A stretch of DNA of 64,000 bases, from the NCBI RefSeq assembly GCF_001636425.1, contig NZ_KV440953.1, forward strand, positions 4,706,727 to 4,770,726. The letters are read 5' to 3'. Below are positions 54,139-63,672 of this stretch, piece after piece. The notes under the pieces were generated by a model that was not told the origin of the DNA, searched no databases, and saw only the letters and a program-made list of their open reading frames with translations. The stretch's first letter is position 1; every line of letters starts with the position of its first letter. The translations under genes and the position numbers were made by a program. The DNA comes from Heyndrickxia acidicola. GTDB taxonomy: Bacteria > Bacillota > Bacilli > Bacillales > Bacillaceae_C.

Positions 54139-54168
54139 TTGACGAAAAATGTCAAAAAGAGATAAAAT
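54139..54168 (+). promoter_or_regulatory. Promoter-like sequence before a terminator
   Basis: TTGACG at 54139-54144 and TAAAAT at 54163-54168 with an 18-base spacer. A terminator begins within ten bases of the -10, so only a very short RNA could be made. Confidence 0.5.
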
Positions 54169-54176
54169 TTATTAAA

Positions 54177-54222
54177 TGATGGCTATTGTTGTCTGATACA
54201 ATGTAATAGCCGTCTTTTTTGT
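54177..54222 (+). terminator. Terminator after ytlQ
   Basis: GATGGCTATT and AATAGCCGTC form a stem with inner pairing (TGTCTGATACA), followed by TTTTTTG. Confidence 0.85.
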
Positions 54223-54366
54223 TCTGAACCCAATTTTAAAATGATCATTATTTTATAAATACATGTTAAAACGTACAATAATAAATCTTATGGGATGCAG
54301 GGCGTAATCTTACACTTTAAGCCGGAGAGAATCGTAATAGCGGCGAATTAATGAAGGTGAATGATG

Positions 54367-55143
54367 TTGGAACACATACTTGGTCAAGGGTGGGAAATAA
54401 TCCCTGCCGGCGGGGCAACAGGAGAAGCATTCTTTGCCAAACATCAAGAAAAAAAGCTTTTCTTAAAAAGAAACTCATCTCCTTTTCTGGCAGTATTATC
54501 AGCAGAGGGGATCGTGCCTAAGCTTGTTTGGACGAAAAGAATGGAGAATGGCGATGTCATTACAGCTCAAGAATGGTTAAACAGCAGGGAATTAAAGCCT
54601 GACGAAATGAACCAAGACCGTGTTGCCAAGCTACTCAAAAAAATTCATACCTCAAAGCCATTGCTAACCATGCTTCAGAGACTAGGCATGGCTCCATTTG
54701 AACCTGAAATGATGTTGGCTGAAGTGGAGACTTGTCTGGATAGTGAGCTTTTATCCTTGCCTATCATAATGCAATCCATTCAGTTTCTGCAGGATCATAT
54801 TGACAGGATGGAGTATGAAAATTATGTGGTGTGCCATGGCGATATCAATCATAATAATTGGCTGCTTACAGATGAGGTTAACCAGCTTTATTTGATTGAT
54901 TGGGACGGTCCCATGATTGCTGATCCTGCTTTGGACATAGGAATGCTCTTATATTTATATATCTCCAATGAGGATTGGGATCAATGGCTGGAACAGTATG
55001 GGATTGAGGAAACGGATAGTTTGCATATGCGCATGAAATGGTATGTTATTTCACAAATTCTGCTATCTATTCAATGGCATAAGGATAAAAACCGCCTTGA
55101 CGAAATGAACCATTGGATCGATTTTTTGGAATCGATTGTTTAA
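54367..55143 (+). CDS. ytmP: YtmP-like phosphotransferase (APH/choline kinase fold)
   Basis: A small-molecule kinase of about 258 residues. The catalytic loop is VCHGDINHNNWLL and the metal motif LIDWDGP. The glycine-rich start is PAGGATGEAFF. The family includes aminoglycoside and choline/ethanolamine kinases, so the substrate is open. TTG 54367 is chosen because AAGGTGA lies seven bases before it; ATG codons at 54361 and 54364 are too close to that site, though they could be used. It sits before ytzH and trmB, as in B. subtilis. Confidence 0.88.
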   Translation: MEHILGQGWEIIPAGGATGEAFFAKHQEKKLFLKRNSSPFLAVLSAEGIVPKLVWTKRMENGDVITAQEWLNSRELKPDEMNQDRVAKLLKKIHTSKPLLTMLQRLGMAPFEPEMMLAEVETCLDSELLSLPIIMQSIQFLQDHIDRMEYENYVVCHGDINHNNWLLTDEVNQLYLIDWDGPMIADPALDIGMLLYLYISNEDWDQWLEQYGIEETDSLHMRMKWYVISQILLSIQWHKDKNRLDEMNHWIDFLESIV

Positions 55144-55218
55144 AAAAGAATGTTTTGCAAGGGCCGACTTAGCTGGGAAACCTTTATGCTTAAAACCTGC
55201 TATAAGAAAGGTTAAAGA

Positions 55219-55250
55219 AGGAGCCGCGACAAGCCGGCCCCTTTTCAAAT
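55219..55250. terminator. Terminator between ytmP and ytzH
   Basis: AAGGAGCCG and CGGCCCCTT form a stem with one mismatch, followed by TT. It serves the convergent genes ytmP and ytzH. Confidence 0.7.
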
Positions 55251-55255
55251 GCTAA

Positions 55256-55534
55256 TTAGCAGTAGCTATTGACATGGTCTACCCATTGAGACAGGTTTTC
55301 CTGATGTGAAAGAATATGATTGTCCAAATTTGGTGAATTACGGCCGCTCTGGCCATACTGATAAACCTCATCCAATGTGGACATTAGGTTTTCCTGAATA
55401 TTAGGATTCACCATTAAAGATTTTACTAAGCGCTCAAGCTGCTCACATTCGGCCACTGAGCCGCAGCATTCGGTTTGATGCTCGTTTAAAATATCTTTCA
55501 AGAGGCTGAGCTGATGCTGGTGAGTTAAAGGCAT
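55256..55534 (-). CDS. ytzH: YtzH-like protein
   Basis: A 92-residue helical protein. The conserved patterns are the start MPLTHQHQLSLLKDILNEHQ, with CCGSVAECEQLERLVKSL after it, and a C-terminal DNHILSHQENLSQWV. B. subtilis YtzH has the same length and motifs. Start ATG 55534 lies eight bases after AAGGATG; the frame remains open for 64 codons upstream without a start site. The function is not known. It lies between ytmP and trmB on the opposite strand. Confidence 0.9.
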   Translation of the reverse strand: MPLTHQHQLSLLKDILNEHQTECCGSVAECEQLERLVKSLMVNPNIQENLMSTLDEVYQYGQSGRNSPNLDNHILSHQENLSQWVDHVNSYC

Positions 55535-55755
55535 ATAAGACACATCCTTTTTATTTTTTAATGGCAACATATCGTACAGAAACTGGCCATTCGCCGGTTT
55601 CTTTTCTGTGCAAGAGATGCTTAGGAATGAAGCAGGACAGAAATATATAAGGGATTGCCTGCTTGGTGAAAAAGCAAACTGGGATTTCTCATGTAGTATG
55701 TGATTTTCAAACTGAATTATAACCATGACAAGTAATTAGAATTAGAGGTGACTAC

Positions 55756-56397
55756 ATGCGTTTACGACATAAACCCTGGGCAGAAGACAAACTGAAGGCG
55801 TATCCTCAGTATGTTGTTCAGCAGCCTGAACAGTGGAAAGGAAAATGGGGAGAAGTTTTTCAAAACGATCAGCCCCTTCATATTGAAGTCGGGACCGGAA
55901 AAGGGCAATTTATTACTGGGATGGCAAAAGCCAATCCCCATATTAACTATCTCGGAATTGAAATGCAGACAAGCGTTATTGTCTCTGCATTGGACAGGAT
56001 CATTGATGAAGAATTGCCCAATGTAAAATTATTATGTGTAGATGGAAGCAAACTATTGGAGTTTTTTGCAAAAGGCGATGTTAATAGGGTCTACCTTAAC
56101 TTTTCTGATCCATGGCCAAAAAAACGCCACGAAAAGCGCAGGCTTACGTATAAAGGCTTTCTGAAGCTATATGAAGATATTATGGTGAATGAAGGTGAAG
56201 TTCACTTTAAAACGGATAATCAAGGGCTGTTTGAATACTCATTAATGAGCTTTTCCCATTATGGCTTGCTATTGAATTTTGTCAGTCTTGATTTGCACAA
56301 GAGTGAATTTGAAGGTAATATCATGACGGAATATGAAGAAAAATTCTCTGAAAAAGGACAGCGTATTTACCGCTGTGAAGTGAAATATCCCCGTTAA
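55756..56397 (+). CDS. trmB: tRNA (guanine-N7)-methyltransferase
   Basis: It methylates G46 of tRNA using S-adenosylmethionine; 213 residues is the usual size. The SAM motif is [15 protein letters not shown], and the family signature [16 protein letters not shown] follows. The ATG at 55756 comes after AGAGGTGAC. A terminator follows directly. It corresponds to ytmQ of B. subtilis and keeps its neighbours ytzH and ytnP. Confidence 0.96.
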   Translation: MRLRHKPWAEDKLKAYPQYVVQQPEQWKGKWGEVFQNDQPLHIEVGTGKGQFITGMAKANPHINYLGIEMQTSVIVSALDRIIDEELPNVKLLCVDGSKLLEFFAKGDVNRVYLNFSDPWPKKRHEKRRLTYKGFLKLYEDIMVNEGEVHFKTDNQGLFEYSLMSFSHYGLLLNFVSLDLHKSEFEGNIMTEYEEKFSEKGQRIYRCEVKYPR

Positions 56398-56422
56398 AAC
56401 TGGCGAAAGCCAGTTTTTTTGC
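56394..56422 (+). terminator. Terminator of trmB
   Basis: AAAACTGGC and GCCAGTTTT form a stem with loop GAAA, followed by a T run. Confidence 0.93.
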
Positions 56423-56449
56423 ATTTACCTGTTGTTTGCTTTTATGTGC

Positions 56450-56530
56450 TAAAGCACAAAAGGGGTCAGACCCCTTTTGTGCGGTAAAGGATCAAAGAAT
56501 GTGTGGGTATATTTTCCTGTTTTGCCCGTA
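56450..56530. repeat. Family D element, copy 2
   Basis: GCACAAAAGGGGTCAGACCC continues to CCTTTTGTGC, a long near-perfect inverted repeat. Then come GGTAAAGGATC and GTGGGTATATTTTCCTGTTT, the same order as copy 1. Confidence 0.8.
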
Positions 56531-56786
56531 AGACAGTGAATATCGCCCGTGAATTATCTGTGATGGTTTCACAGATATGGTTTTTCCTATTAAGGGCCAT
56601 TTTTAATAAGCAAAGACGTATGAGCAGGTCCTCCATTATAAAAAGAAAGTGTTTATTATTTATAAAAACCCAATATTAGCAGCTTCTTCAGCCTACTTTC
56701 ACTATGAGGCTACCTCTCGCTTTTCTTTTTTTGTAAGCGGCACCATTTGAGTGGTACAATAAAAGGGCAGGGAAGGAGGAATTTTT
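56531..56786. other. Upstream region of ytnP
   Basis: No supported gene. Degenerate CCCGT units near 56523-56555 recall the 21-bp array beside family D copy 1. A GTGGTACAATAAAAGG sequence near 56751 is a possible -10 for ytnP. Confidence 0.4.
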
Positions 56787-57632
56787 ATGGAAACAATAAA
56801 GATAGGGGATTTAACATTACGCTGGCTTAACGGCGGTGTTACCAATATGGATGGAGGCGCCATGTTTGGTGTAGTGCCTAAACCGTTATGGTCTAAAAAG
56901 TATGACGTCAATGAAAAAAATCAGATTGAGCTGAGGACGGATCCCATTCTATTTACCTTGAACGGGAAAAATATACTAATTGAATCTGGTATTGGTTCTG
57001 GTAAATTGACCGATAAGCAAAAAAGAAATTATGGAGTTACAGAGGAATCGAAAGTTGAGAATTCCCTTAAAGAGACTGGGCTAACGCCTGAAGATATTCA
57101 TATTATCTGTATGACTCATATGCATTTTGATCATGCAAGCGGATTGACAAAAAAGTCGGATGACGGATATGAATCGGTTTTTCCCAATGCCGTTATTTAC
57201 ACTTCTGAGGTAGAATGGGACGAAATGCGAAATCCAAATATCCGGTCCAAAAATACATACTGGCAGGAAAACTGGCAGGCGATTGAACATCAGGTTAAAA
57301 CTTATACCGAGCAAGTGGAGATTTTCCCGGGGTTAAAAATGATTCATACTGGCGGGCATAGTGACGGCCATTCCATTATCCTGCTTGAAAGCAATGGTGA
57401 AAAAGCGATTCATATGGCGGATTTAATGCCAACGCATGCTCATCAAAATCCGCTTTGGGTACTTGCCTATGATGATTACCCGATGACATCCATTAAAGCC
57501 AAGCAAGAATACATTTCAAGCGCAATTCAAAGCAACACCTGGTTTATTTTTTACCATGATGCCGTTTACCGTGCCCTAAAGTGGGATGAAGAAGGAAAAA
57601 CCATAACCGATAGTGTAAAAAGAGTGAGATAA
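56787..57632 (+). CDS. ytnP: YtnP-like metallo-beta-lactamase-fold lactonase
   Basis: A 281-residue hydrolase with the dinuclear zinc motif HMHFDH at residues 111-116 and further ligands in HTGGHSDGH and MADLMPTH. B. subtilis YtnP has lactonase activity and can degrade a Streptomyces signalling compound. The ATG at 56787 follows GGGAAGGAGG. Neighbours trmB and ytzB are as in B. subtilis. Relatives include N-acyl homoserine lactonases; the exact signal substrate is an inference. Confidence 0.9.
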   Translation: METIKIGDLTLRWLNGGVTNMDGGAMFGVVPKPLWSKKYDVNEKNQIELRTDPILFTLNGKNILIESGIGSGKLTDKQKRNYGVTEESKVENSLKETGLTPEDIHIICMTHMHFDHASGLTKKSDDGYESVFPNAVIYTSEVEWDEMRNPNIRSKNTYWQENWQAIEHQVKTYTEQVEIFPGLKMIHTGGHSDGHSIILLESNGEKAIHMADLMPTHAHQNPLWVLAYDDYPMTSIKAKQEYISSAIQSNTWFIFYHDAVYRALKWDEEGKTITDSVKRVR

Positions 57633-57633
57633 A

Positions 57634-57789
57634 AAGAAAAGCGAAAGCGCCTTGCTCATCGGCGTACGGATTCCGTAGTCTACAACTGAGATAAAGGAAA
57701 CACATCGAGGCCACGAGCTGATGTTGACTTATCTTAGTGGGAGACGCAGAAATCCGCTAGCCGATAGGCGCTGGAGCTAGACAAAGACT
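57634..57789 (-). repeat. Family B repeat, copy 6 (inverted)
   Basis: GAAAAGCGAAAGCGCCTTGC to AGGCGCTGGAGCTAGACAAA in inverted orientation. All landmarks are present; it lies between the convergent ytnP and ytzB. Confidence 0.9.
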
Positions 57790-57811
57790 ACATTGATTTT
57801 ACACTTTCTCA

Positions 57812-57843
57812 TAAAAAAACTGCCCTTCACAAAAGGGCAGCCT
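57812..57843 (-). terminator. Terminator of ytzB
   Basis: On the minus strand, GCTGCCCTTTTG and AAGGGCAG form a stem, followed by a run of T. Confidence 0.88.
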
Positions 57844-57847
57844 AAAT

Positions 57848-58162
57848 TTAGCTTACAGGATAGACATCTATAACCGTACCAGTACGGGCATCTGCGATGA
57901 ATTCGTATTGCAGCCTTTCGCCGTCTTTTCTCCAAGTGATGCCACCGCGGTATACTTTTGCTTTAATAGGAGTTTTCTCGTATTCCTCCATTGTCATTTG
58001 AATCCATGATCCATCAATGGAGCCTTCCTCTTTAAAAGCTTTTTTTACGCCTCCCAGAACAGCTTCAGCTGATATGTAAGCAGATTTTTTTACGGTTTTA
58101 TTAACATAATAACCGGCCGCTGCACCGATTACTGCACCTGACACAAAGGTTTTCCAGTTCAT
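57848..58162 (-). CDS. ytzB: YtzB-like PepSY-domain protein
   Basis: A 104-residue protein with a short hydrophobic N-terminus (SGAVIGAAAGYYVNK) and one PepSY domain (GGITWRKDGERLQYEFIADA, GTVIDVYPV). PepSY domains are thought to restrain peptidases or mark cell-surface proteins. Start ATG 58162 (MNWKTF) follows AGGCGGTG; a GTG four codons upstream overlaps that site. It lies between ytnP and ytoP, as in B. subtilis. Confidence 0.88.
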   Translation of the reverse strand: MNWKTFVSGAVIGAAAGYYVNKTVKKSAYISAEAVLGGVKKAFKEEGSIDGSWIQMTMEEYEKTPIKAKVYRGGITWRKDGERLQYEFIADARTGTVIDVYPVS

Positions 58163-58368
58163 GCTTTGAAACACCGCCTATTGATAGTTTGGACAAGAGT
58201 CGTTCTCCCTTAATTATACAAAAAAGATGAAAAAACCACATCACTTTTCTCATCCGTCTTTGTGAATCGCAGGAAGAGATAGTATAAGCGGTTGTTCTGG
58301 CATGACAAATGAAAGTTTTGTAAAATAAATGAGTACATAGCGTATTCTATCAGAAAAGAGGGGTACAG

Positions 58369-59439
58369 ATGGATAAAGAAACACTGGAGCTTTTTAAAAC
58401 ATTAACAGAATTGCCGGGCGCATCCGGGAGCGAGCATTTTGTAAGAAAATTTATGCGTGAGCAGCTTCAAAAGTATTCGGATGAAGTGATTCAGGATCGC
58501 CTTGGCGGTATTTTCGGGCTCAAAAAAGGGAATGAAAAAGACCCTGTTGTCATGGTTGCTGGCCATATGGATGAGGTTGGCTTTATGGTCACTGCTATTA
58601 CGGATAATGGAATGGTGCGCTTCCAAACTCTCGGCGGCTGGTGGAGCCAGGTCTTGTTAGCACAAAGAGTGCAGATCATGACAGATAATGGCCCTATTAT
58701 CGGAGTGGTGGGATCCATTCCTCCGCACCTGCTGGACGACAGCCAGCGCAATAAGCCAATGGACATTAAAAATATGCTTATTGATATTGGAGCTGATGAT
58801 AAGGATGATGCTATCCGTATTGGGATTGTTCCTGGACAGCAGATTGTTCCGATTTGTCCTTTCACGCCTATGGCAAATGAAAAGAAAATTATGGCCAAAG
58901 CCTGGGATAACCGTTATGGATGCGGGTTAGCCATTGAATTATTAAAGGAACTTCAAGGAGAACAGCTGCCAAATATCCTGTATTCGGGTGCCAATGTACA
59001 GGAGGAGGTTGGCCTTCGGGGAGCGCAGACAGCTGCAAACATGATCAAGCCGGATATTTTCTATGCTTTGGATGCAAGTCCTGCCAATGATGCTTCTGGA
59101 GATAAAAATGAATTTGGCCAGCTTGGCAAAGGAACATTACTTAGGATTTATGACCGTTCCATGGTGACCCATAAAGGAATGAGGGAATTTATTCTTGACA
59201 CTGCTGAGAGCCATGGAATTCCTTATCAATACTTTATTTCTCAGGGAGGAACAGATGCCGGAAGAGTACATACATCAAACGAAGGTGTTCCAAGTGCTGT
59301 CATAGGGATTTGTTCTAGATACATCCATACACATGCTTCCATAATACATGTCGATGATTATGCAGCTGCGAAGGAATTGTTAGTGAAGCTTGTAAAAACA
59401 ACGGATCGGACCACTGTAGAGGCTGTTCGCGGAAAATAA
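58369..59439 (+). CDS. ytoP: YtoP-like M42 metallo-aminopeptidase
   Basis: A glutamyl-aminopeptidase/endoglucanase M42-family enzyme of 356 residues, expected to form a large tetrahedral oligomer with two metals. Metal-site patterns are [34 protein letters not shown] and ALDASPAND, with a final HTHASI. The ATG at 58369 follows AGAGGGG. It trims peptides in the cytoplasm. Position matches B. subtilis ytoP. Confidence 0.93.
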   Translation: MDKETLELFKTLTELPGASGSEHFVRKFMREQLQKYSDEVIQDRLGGIFGLKKGNEKDPVVMVAGHMDEVGFMVTAITDNGMVRFQTLGGWWSQVLLAQRVQIMTDNGPIIGVVGSIPPHLLDDSQRNKPMDIKNMLIDIGADDKDDAIRIGIVPGQQIVPICPFTPMANEKKIMAKAWDNRYGCGLAIELLKELQGEQLPNILYSGANVQEEVGLRGAQTAANMIKPDIFYALDASPANDASGDKNEFGQLGKGTLLRIYDRSMVTHKGMREFILDTAESHGIPYQYFISQGGTDAGRVHTSNEGVPSAVIGICSRYIHTHASIIHVDDYAAAKELLVKLVKTTDRTTVEAVRGK

Positions 59440-59465
59440 AGAGACAGATGCTTAAAAAAGTGAAT

Positions 59466-59512
59466 GCCGGCAAAGTCAGGTTCTGAAAATGTCTCCTGGC
59501 TGCCGGTTTTTT
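59466..59512 (+). terminator. Terminator of ytoP
   Basis: GCCGGCA...GTCAGG and CCTGGC...TGCCGG form a two-part stem, followed by six T. Confidence 0.85.
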
Positions 59513-59631
59513 GATAAGTCTGTTTTCAAGCAGTATTCTATTTTGCTGTGGTTTATATTGGGAACTTTCTTATGGCTGCAGCATTTTTAAAACAAAAGCT
59601 TTATATCATTTTGCTTAAAAGGAGATCCAAG

Positions 59632-60147
59632 ATGAAGGTCGTAGTAGGTTCAACAAATCCTGCAAAGGTGGAAGCTGTCAAAATAGCTTTTTTGGATAAA
59701 TGGAAGGATGCCGTTATTTTGTCTGCTGAAACGGAGTCAGGTGTAAACGGACAGCCTTTTTCCGATGAAGAGACCATCGAAGGAGCCATTAACAGAGCTA
59801 ATGGAGCAGTATTACATGAGTCTGCCGATATTGGAATCGGATTGGAAGGCGGAGTGATTGAAACAAAACAGGGGCTATGTATGTGTAATTGGGGAGCAAT
59901 GTCCGTTAATGGAAGCCATCCCTTTATAGCAGGCGGAGCAAGGATTTTACTTCCGGAGGAAATTGCCGTTCGGCTTAGAGGCGGGGAAGAGCTTGGAGCA
60001 GTTATGGATGAATATGCTCAAAAAAAGGACGTCCGAAAGAAAGAAGGAGCCATTGGCATTTTTACAGCAGGGCTGGTGACAAGAGATGAAATGTTTGCCC
60101 ACGTGATGAAATTGTTAATTGGGCAGTATTTGTATACCATTGGTTAA
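59632..60147 (+). CDS. DUF84 / YjjX-like inosine-xanthosine triphosphatase
   Basis: A 171-residue NTP phosphatase-like protein. The N-terminal KVVVGSTNPAKVEAVK loop binds triphosphate, and FSDEETIEGAINRANGA and IGIGLEGGV are family features. E. coli YjjX removes inosine and xanthosine triphosphates; the same role is inferred. Start ATG 59632 follows AAAAGGAGATCC; the open frame upstream (from 59548) has no site. It is inserted between ytoP and ytpP. Confidence 0.88.
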   Translation: MKVVVGSTNPAKVEAVKIAFLDKWKDAVILSAETESGVNGQPFSDEETIEGAINRANGAVLHESADIGIGLEGGVIETKQGLCMCNWGAMSVNGSHPFIAGGARILLPEEIAVRLRGGEELGAVMDEYAQKKDVRKKEGAIGIFTAGLVTRDEMFAHVMKLLIGQYLYTIG

Positions 60148-60220
60148 AGGGAGCTGCCCATTCGATAAGGCAAAGCTTTCTTCTTTCACAGCCGGCATTG
60201 GCTATGTTATTCTTTTTATA

Positions 60221-60388
60221 AAAGGCTGTTTCGCATGAATTGTTGCTTTACGTACAAGGCATCATTCCTTATGTTGTGTGCCTTCGTGGCATCATTTCGT
60301 TTACTATTCACATCATTTAATACTAAAACTTTGTTTTAAATCATTTTTTTGTGTCAATTAGGAACAAAGTTTACGTAAAGGGCCTTAT
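60221..60388 (-). repeat. Family A repeat, copy 11 (inverted)
   Basis: AAAGGCTGTTTCGCATGAAT to AGTTTACGTAAAGGGCCTTA; the inner CCTTCGTGGCATCATTTCGT is the reverse complement of the GATGCCACGAAG block. It fills most of the 353 bp gap before ytpP. Confidence 0.88.
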
Positions 60389-60500
60389 AAAAATAATGAG
60401 TATAACAAAAGTCTGCAGTCTTTGGCTAAGGCTTGAAATAGCAATCGCCATCACTAGTTTTGATTGCGCATAACGATTAAATGATTTGGAGGATTAGAAA

Positions 60501-60818
60501 ATGAAGAAATTACAATCAATGGATGAGTTTAAAGAATTGAAAGAAAAGGGCCGCCATATTTTTATGTTTTCTGCAGATTGGTGCCCGGATTGCCGTTTTA
60601 TTGATCCGGTGCTTCCTGAGATTGAAGAGCAGTTTAAGGAATACACATTTGTGTATGTAGACCGTGATGATTTGATTGATCTTTGTGCAGATCTGAGTGT
60701 TTTTGGCATCCCTAGCTTCGTTGCTTTTCAAGATGGGGAGGAATTGGGCCGTTTTGTAAGCAAGGATCGAAAAACAAAGGAAGAAATTGAAAAATTCATT
60801 AGTGGGTTGTCTAAATAA
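60501..60818 (+). CDS. ytpP: YtpP thioredoxin-like protein
   Basis: A 105-residue thioredoxin fold with active site WCPDC (Cys28 and Cys31), instead of the usual WCGPC. The cis-proline is in VFGIPSFVAF. It lacks a signal peptide, so it acts in the cytoplasm. The ATG at 60501 follows TTGGAGGA. B. subtilis YtpP has been described as a thioredoxin-like protein able to act with bacillithiol-linked thiols. It precedes ytpQ-ytpR. Confidence 0.92.
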   Translation: MKKLQSMDEFKELKEKGRHIFMFSADWCPDCRFIDPVLPEIEEQFKEYTFVYVDRDDLIDLCADLSVFGIPSFVAFQDGEELGRFVSKDRKTKEEIEKFISGLSK

Positions 60819-60843
60819 TAGTTAGATCTTGAACAATTGAATG

Positions 60844-60891
60844 GAAGGGGCTGGCCGGTTTCATGTACCTTTTGAGTCAGCTCCTTTTTTC
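60844..60891 (+). terminator. Terminator of ytpP
   Basis: GAAGGGGCTG and CAGCTCCTTTTTT form a stem with one G-T pair and a loop of about 24 bases. Confidence 0.8.
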
Positions 60892-60906
60892 ATGTACAAT
60901 AATAGT

Positions 60907-60960
60907 AATGGAACACATTAACGCACAAAAGGGGTCAGACCCCTTTCGTGCGTTAATGTA
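60907..60960. repeat. Family D element, copy 3, next to the ytpQ ribosome site
   Basis: CATTAACGCACAAAAGGGGT and ACCCCTTTCGTGCGTTAATG form a 20-bp stem with one mismatch around CAG. It ends just before AAAGGAGG of ytpQ, so the hairpin would lie in or directly upstream of the leader. Confidence 0.88.
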
Positions 60961-60978
60961 TGAAAGGAGGTCAGTGGA

Positions 60979-61779
60979 ATGAAAATGGATAGTGGCAAGA
61001 TGCGGCGTGAGCTGGAGACACGTTTGAAGCAGGAGAATCGGACCATCACATATGACAGGGAAAAGGAAATCCTGAGAGTGGAAAGTATTACTACTGGAAA
61101 AGGGATTGAGATTTCCCTCAATAGTGCTGTAGCGAAGTGGCACGAACAAGGTGATAAAGCAATTGATGAAGTTGTTTACTATGTGAGAGAGGCTCTGGAA
61201 GTTATGGGCAGAGATCCAGCTATCACAGGGAAAGAAGCGAAAATCTTTCCTGTTATTCGATCAACTTCATTTCCTTTAGAATCGACGGAGGGCAAACGTT
61301 TTTTGACGGATGACCATACGGCAGAAACCAGAATTTATTATGCGCTCGATCTTGGAACAACCTATCGCTTAATGGATGAGGATTTGCTGAGGAAAGAGAA
61401 TTGGGAGCAGGACAAAATACGTGAGATAGCCCGATTTAATCTTCGTTCCCTGCCAACAGACCTTAAACAGGATACCGTTGCAGGGAATACCTTTTACTTC
61501 TTGAACACAAACGATGGCTATGATGCGAGCCGTATTTTAAATGAACGTTTTCTGAAAGAGATGGAGGAAAAAATTCAGGGAAGCATGACAGTGGCTGTAC
61601 CCCATCAGGATGTCTTAATTATTGGTGACATCCTAAATGAAACAGGGTATGATGTATTGGCACAGATCGCTATGAGCTTTTTTACAAATGGACATGTTCC
61701 GATTACAGCTCTTTCTTTTTTGTATGATGATGGGGAGCTGGAGCCGATCTTTATATTAGGAAAAAATCGAAAATCATAA
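60979..61779 (+). CDS. ytpQ: YtpQ-like DUF1444 protein
   Basis: A 266-residue cytoplasmic protein of the DUF1444 family. Conserved patterns include [10 protein letters not shown] near residue 95, [23 protein letters not shown] and the C-terminal [16 protein letters not shown]. The ATG at 60979 follows AAAGGAGG. The function is not known. It lies between ytpP and ytpR, 16 bp before the latter, and the two are probably one transcript. Confidence 0.9.
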   Translation: MKMDSGKMRRELETRLKQENRTITYDREKEILRVESITTGKGIEISLNSAVAKWHEQGDKAIDEVVYYVREALEVMGRDPAITGKEAKIFPVIRSTSFPLESTEGKRFLTDDHTAETRIYYALDLGTTYRLMDEDLLRKENWEQDKIREIARFNLRSLPTDLKQDTVAGNTFYFLNTNDGYDASRILNERFLKEMEEKIQGSMTVAVPHQDVLIIGDILNETGYDVLAQIAMSFFTNGHVPITALSFLYDDGELEPIFILGKNRKS

Positions 61780-61795
61780 AAGGAGTCAAAGTAAA

Positions 61796-62410
61796 ATGAA
61801 CATTTTTTACAATCGTGAAGGTATTGGTGATACACTCATTATTTCTTTAAAGGATATTGAGTCTGCGCAGGTAGAGCGAAAAGGGGATGCAGCGCGCGTC
61901 TTTGATCCTAATACAGATGAAACAGCAGGATATAATCTTTTTCATGCATCCAGCTATTTAAATATCCATGACAATGGACTTGTAGAAATGGATGAAGACA
62001 AGCTTAAAATCATTAATCAGGCGCTTGCAAAAAATGGTTTCTCAGAAATATTAGAAGCTGATTTTTCACCTAAATTTGTGGTTGGTTTTGTAACGGAAAA
62101 AGAAAAGCATCCGAATGCTGATAAATTAAATATCTGCCAAGTGGATGTAGGCACTGAGACACTACAGATCGTTTGCGGTGCTCCAAATGTAGAGGCAGGA
62201 CAAAAAGTGGTTGTAGCCAAGGTAGGAGCGGTTATGCCAAGTGGATTGATTATTAAAGATGCAGAGCTCCGCGGTGTTGCTTCAAGCGGAATGATATGTT
62301 CTGCACGCGAATTGGCTCTTCCGAATGCACCTCAGGAAAAAGGAATCCTAGTTTTGGAAGACAGCCAGTATGAAGTTGGTTCTCCATTTAAAGAAGAAAT
62401 CCAAAACTAA
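61796..62410 (+). CDS. ytpR: YtpR tRNA-binding-domain protein
   Basis: A 204-residue protein with an N-terminal DUF4479 region and a C-terminal EMAP/tRNA-binding OB fold, seen in [37 protein letters not shown] and [17 protein letters not shown]. This is the fold found at the start of PheT, but no synthetase part is present. The ATG at 61796 follows AAAGGAG. It may deliver or check tRNA; the role is unproven. A terminator follows. Confidence 0.93.
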   Translation: MNIFYNREGIGDTLIISLKDIESAQVERKGDAARVFDPNTDETAGYNLFHASSYLNIHDNGLVEMDEDKLKIINQALAKNGFSEILEADFSPKFVVGFVTEKEKHPNADKLNICQVDVGTETLQIVCGAPNVEAGQKVVVAKVGAVMPSGLIIKDAELRGVASSGMICSARELALPNAPQEKGILVLEDSQYEVGSPFKEEIQN

Positions 62411-62421
62411 GAATACATGAA

Positions 62422-62457
62422 GAAAGGAGCCTGGTAGAATGAACCGGCTCCTTTTTG
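62422..62457 (+). terminator. Terminator of ytpQ-ytpR
   Basis: AAAGGAGCC and GGCTCCTTTTT form the stem, with about 14 bases in the loop. Confidence 0.9.
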
Positions 62458-62570
62458 TCTGTGGTGCTAAAAACTGCACATCATTTTATGATGTATGCTT
62501 TCATTGCCACGTAGCTTTCCGCTTTTTAATTGTCCGTACGGCGCTAACCGTCGCGTTCCGCTTTTCTTCG

Positions 62571-63119
62571 TTAACGGGAGGTTGGGAAAACACGGTGAAT
62601 GGTATCGGTAAATTGATTAAACAATCCAGCTACCGGATGGCCATTACGGAGTTCATTGCCATAATCGTTCATGCGGTCAAAGAAATCCGGATTTACTGAC
62701 ACATAAACATTGTCAATGCTTCTATCTGCTTTTTTGACTGCTTTCGTTATTTTACTTTTAAAAGTACTGGTCATTTCTTTACGAGAGCGGTCTTTAAGCA
62801 ATACAGCAACATATGCGTTGCTGTCTGTCACGATGACATTCGCACGTTGGACTTCTTTCAGTTTAGCTACCTGGCTGGCAACATGGTCTGCTACTCTCAT
62901 ATTAGGAGTTGTATTGTTGCGAGTGTTGTTAACGTCATTTCTTCCGTTATACATCAGATCGTTGCGGCCGTTATTATAGTTGACATTATCTGTTGGACTA
63001 TAACGAACCGGTCTTGGATTCGTGTTATCTAGCGCATTACGGTCACGATTGTTTGTTGCACAGCCCATCAACACTCCAGAAATTAGGGTAATACTTAATG
63101 CAGCTTTTACAATTTTCAT
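62571..63119 (-). CDS. YhcN/YlaJ-family sporulation lipoprotein
   Basis: A 182-residue lipoprotein with signal and lipobox LMGC at residues 17-20. A long Asn/Arg/Asp-rich linker (NNGRNDLMYNGRND-like repeats) follows, then a YhcN/YlaJ domain with VASQVAKLKEVQRANVIVTD and AYVAVLLKDR. Family members are forespore-made and found in spore membranes. The ATG at 63119 follows AAAGGAGGTTTCACC. It interrupts the ytpR-sftA neighbourhood. Confidence 0.9.
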   Translation of the reverse strand: MKIVKAALSITLISGVLMGCATNNRDRNALDNTNPRPVRYSPTDNVNYNNGRNDLMYNGRNDVNNTRNNTTPNMRVADHVASQVAKLKEVQRANVIVTDSNAYVAVLLKDRSRKEMTSTFKSKITKAVKKADRSIDNVYVSVNPDFFDRMNDYGNELRNGHPVAGLFNQFTDTIHRVFPTSR

Positions 63120-63239
63120 GGTGAAACCTCCTTTTAATCATCATTCTCTTTTAATTTTCCAAACAAAAATGGTTTTATGCATGCTTAAAGTGGATAAATA
63201 AATAGGATGCTGAGCTAAAGTAACAGTCTCAGTTTATCT

Positions 63240-63380
63240 TGCTTGTTAATTTTCGCTGCAGGCACTCTCTTTCTGCCGGGAGTAATGGTGTTTCAACATA
63301 GCAAGCTCTCTTGTATGGTCTTGCCTTACACGCTTTTCTAAGCAGGGGTCTTGCGCCTTACACTGTAATTAACTTTGAAT
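63240..63380 (-). repeat. Family C repeat, copy 4 (inverted, degenerate)
   Basis: TTAATTTTCGCTGCAGGCAC, CTCTCTTTCTGCCGGGAG, AGCAAGCTCTC, TTACACGCTTTTCTAAGCAG and GGTCTTGCGCCTTACACTG align in order with the reverse complement of copy 1. Confidence 0.65.
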
Positions 63381-63593
63381 TCAAATGATCATTGGGAATT
63401 ATTCAAATATGGTTAGAGCTGTTTGTCCTGCCTATTCATTTCCGTTCAATCAATATGGGTTTAAGAGCAACATAAAATCAGGCGATTGTATCATTTTTAG
63501 CAATCCTCCTAAAAAAACTCGAAATTTCAACGTATACTTGTATAATGAAGAATAAAGATGTATTTTACATTTCACTTTACGTTTGGCTGTTTT

Positions 63594-63640
63594 CACATAG
63601 ATTATGGCTTTAGGTACAATGGGGAAATCCATATCGACCC
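63594..63640 (-). repeat. Family A repeat, copy 12 (one end, inverted)
   Basis: GGCTGTTTTCACATAGATTA and TGGCTTTAGGTACAATGG match the inverted right end of family A. It lies 33 bp before sftA, so it probably contributes to its upstream region. Confidence 0.7.
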
Positions 63641-63672
63641 TTACGTTTTAACCGAATAGAAAGAGTGATAAC

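Noticed and set aside
58491..58898. 135-codon minus-strand frame inside ytoP
   Set aside because: Antisense shadow of an intact M42 peptidase gene.
62439..62699. Plus-strand 86-codon ORF after ytpR
   Set aside because: It overlaps the terminator of ytpR and runs antisense to the YhcN/YlaJ lipoprotein gene.
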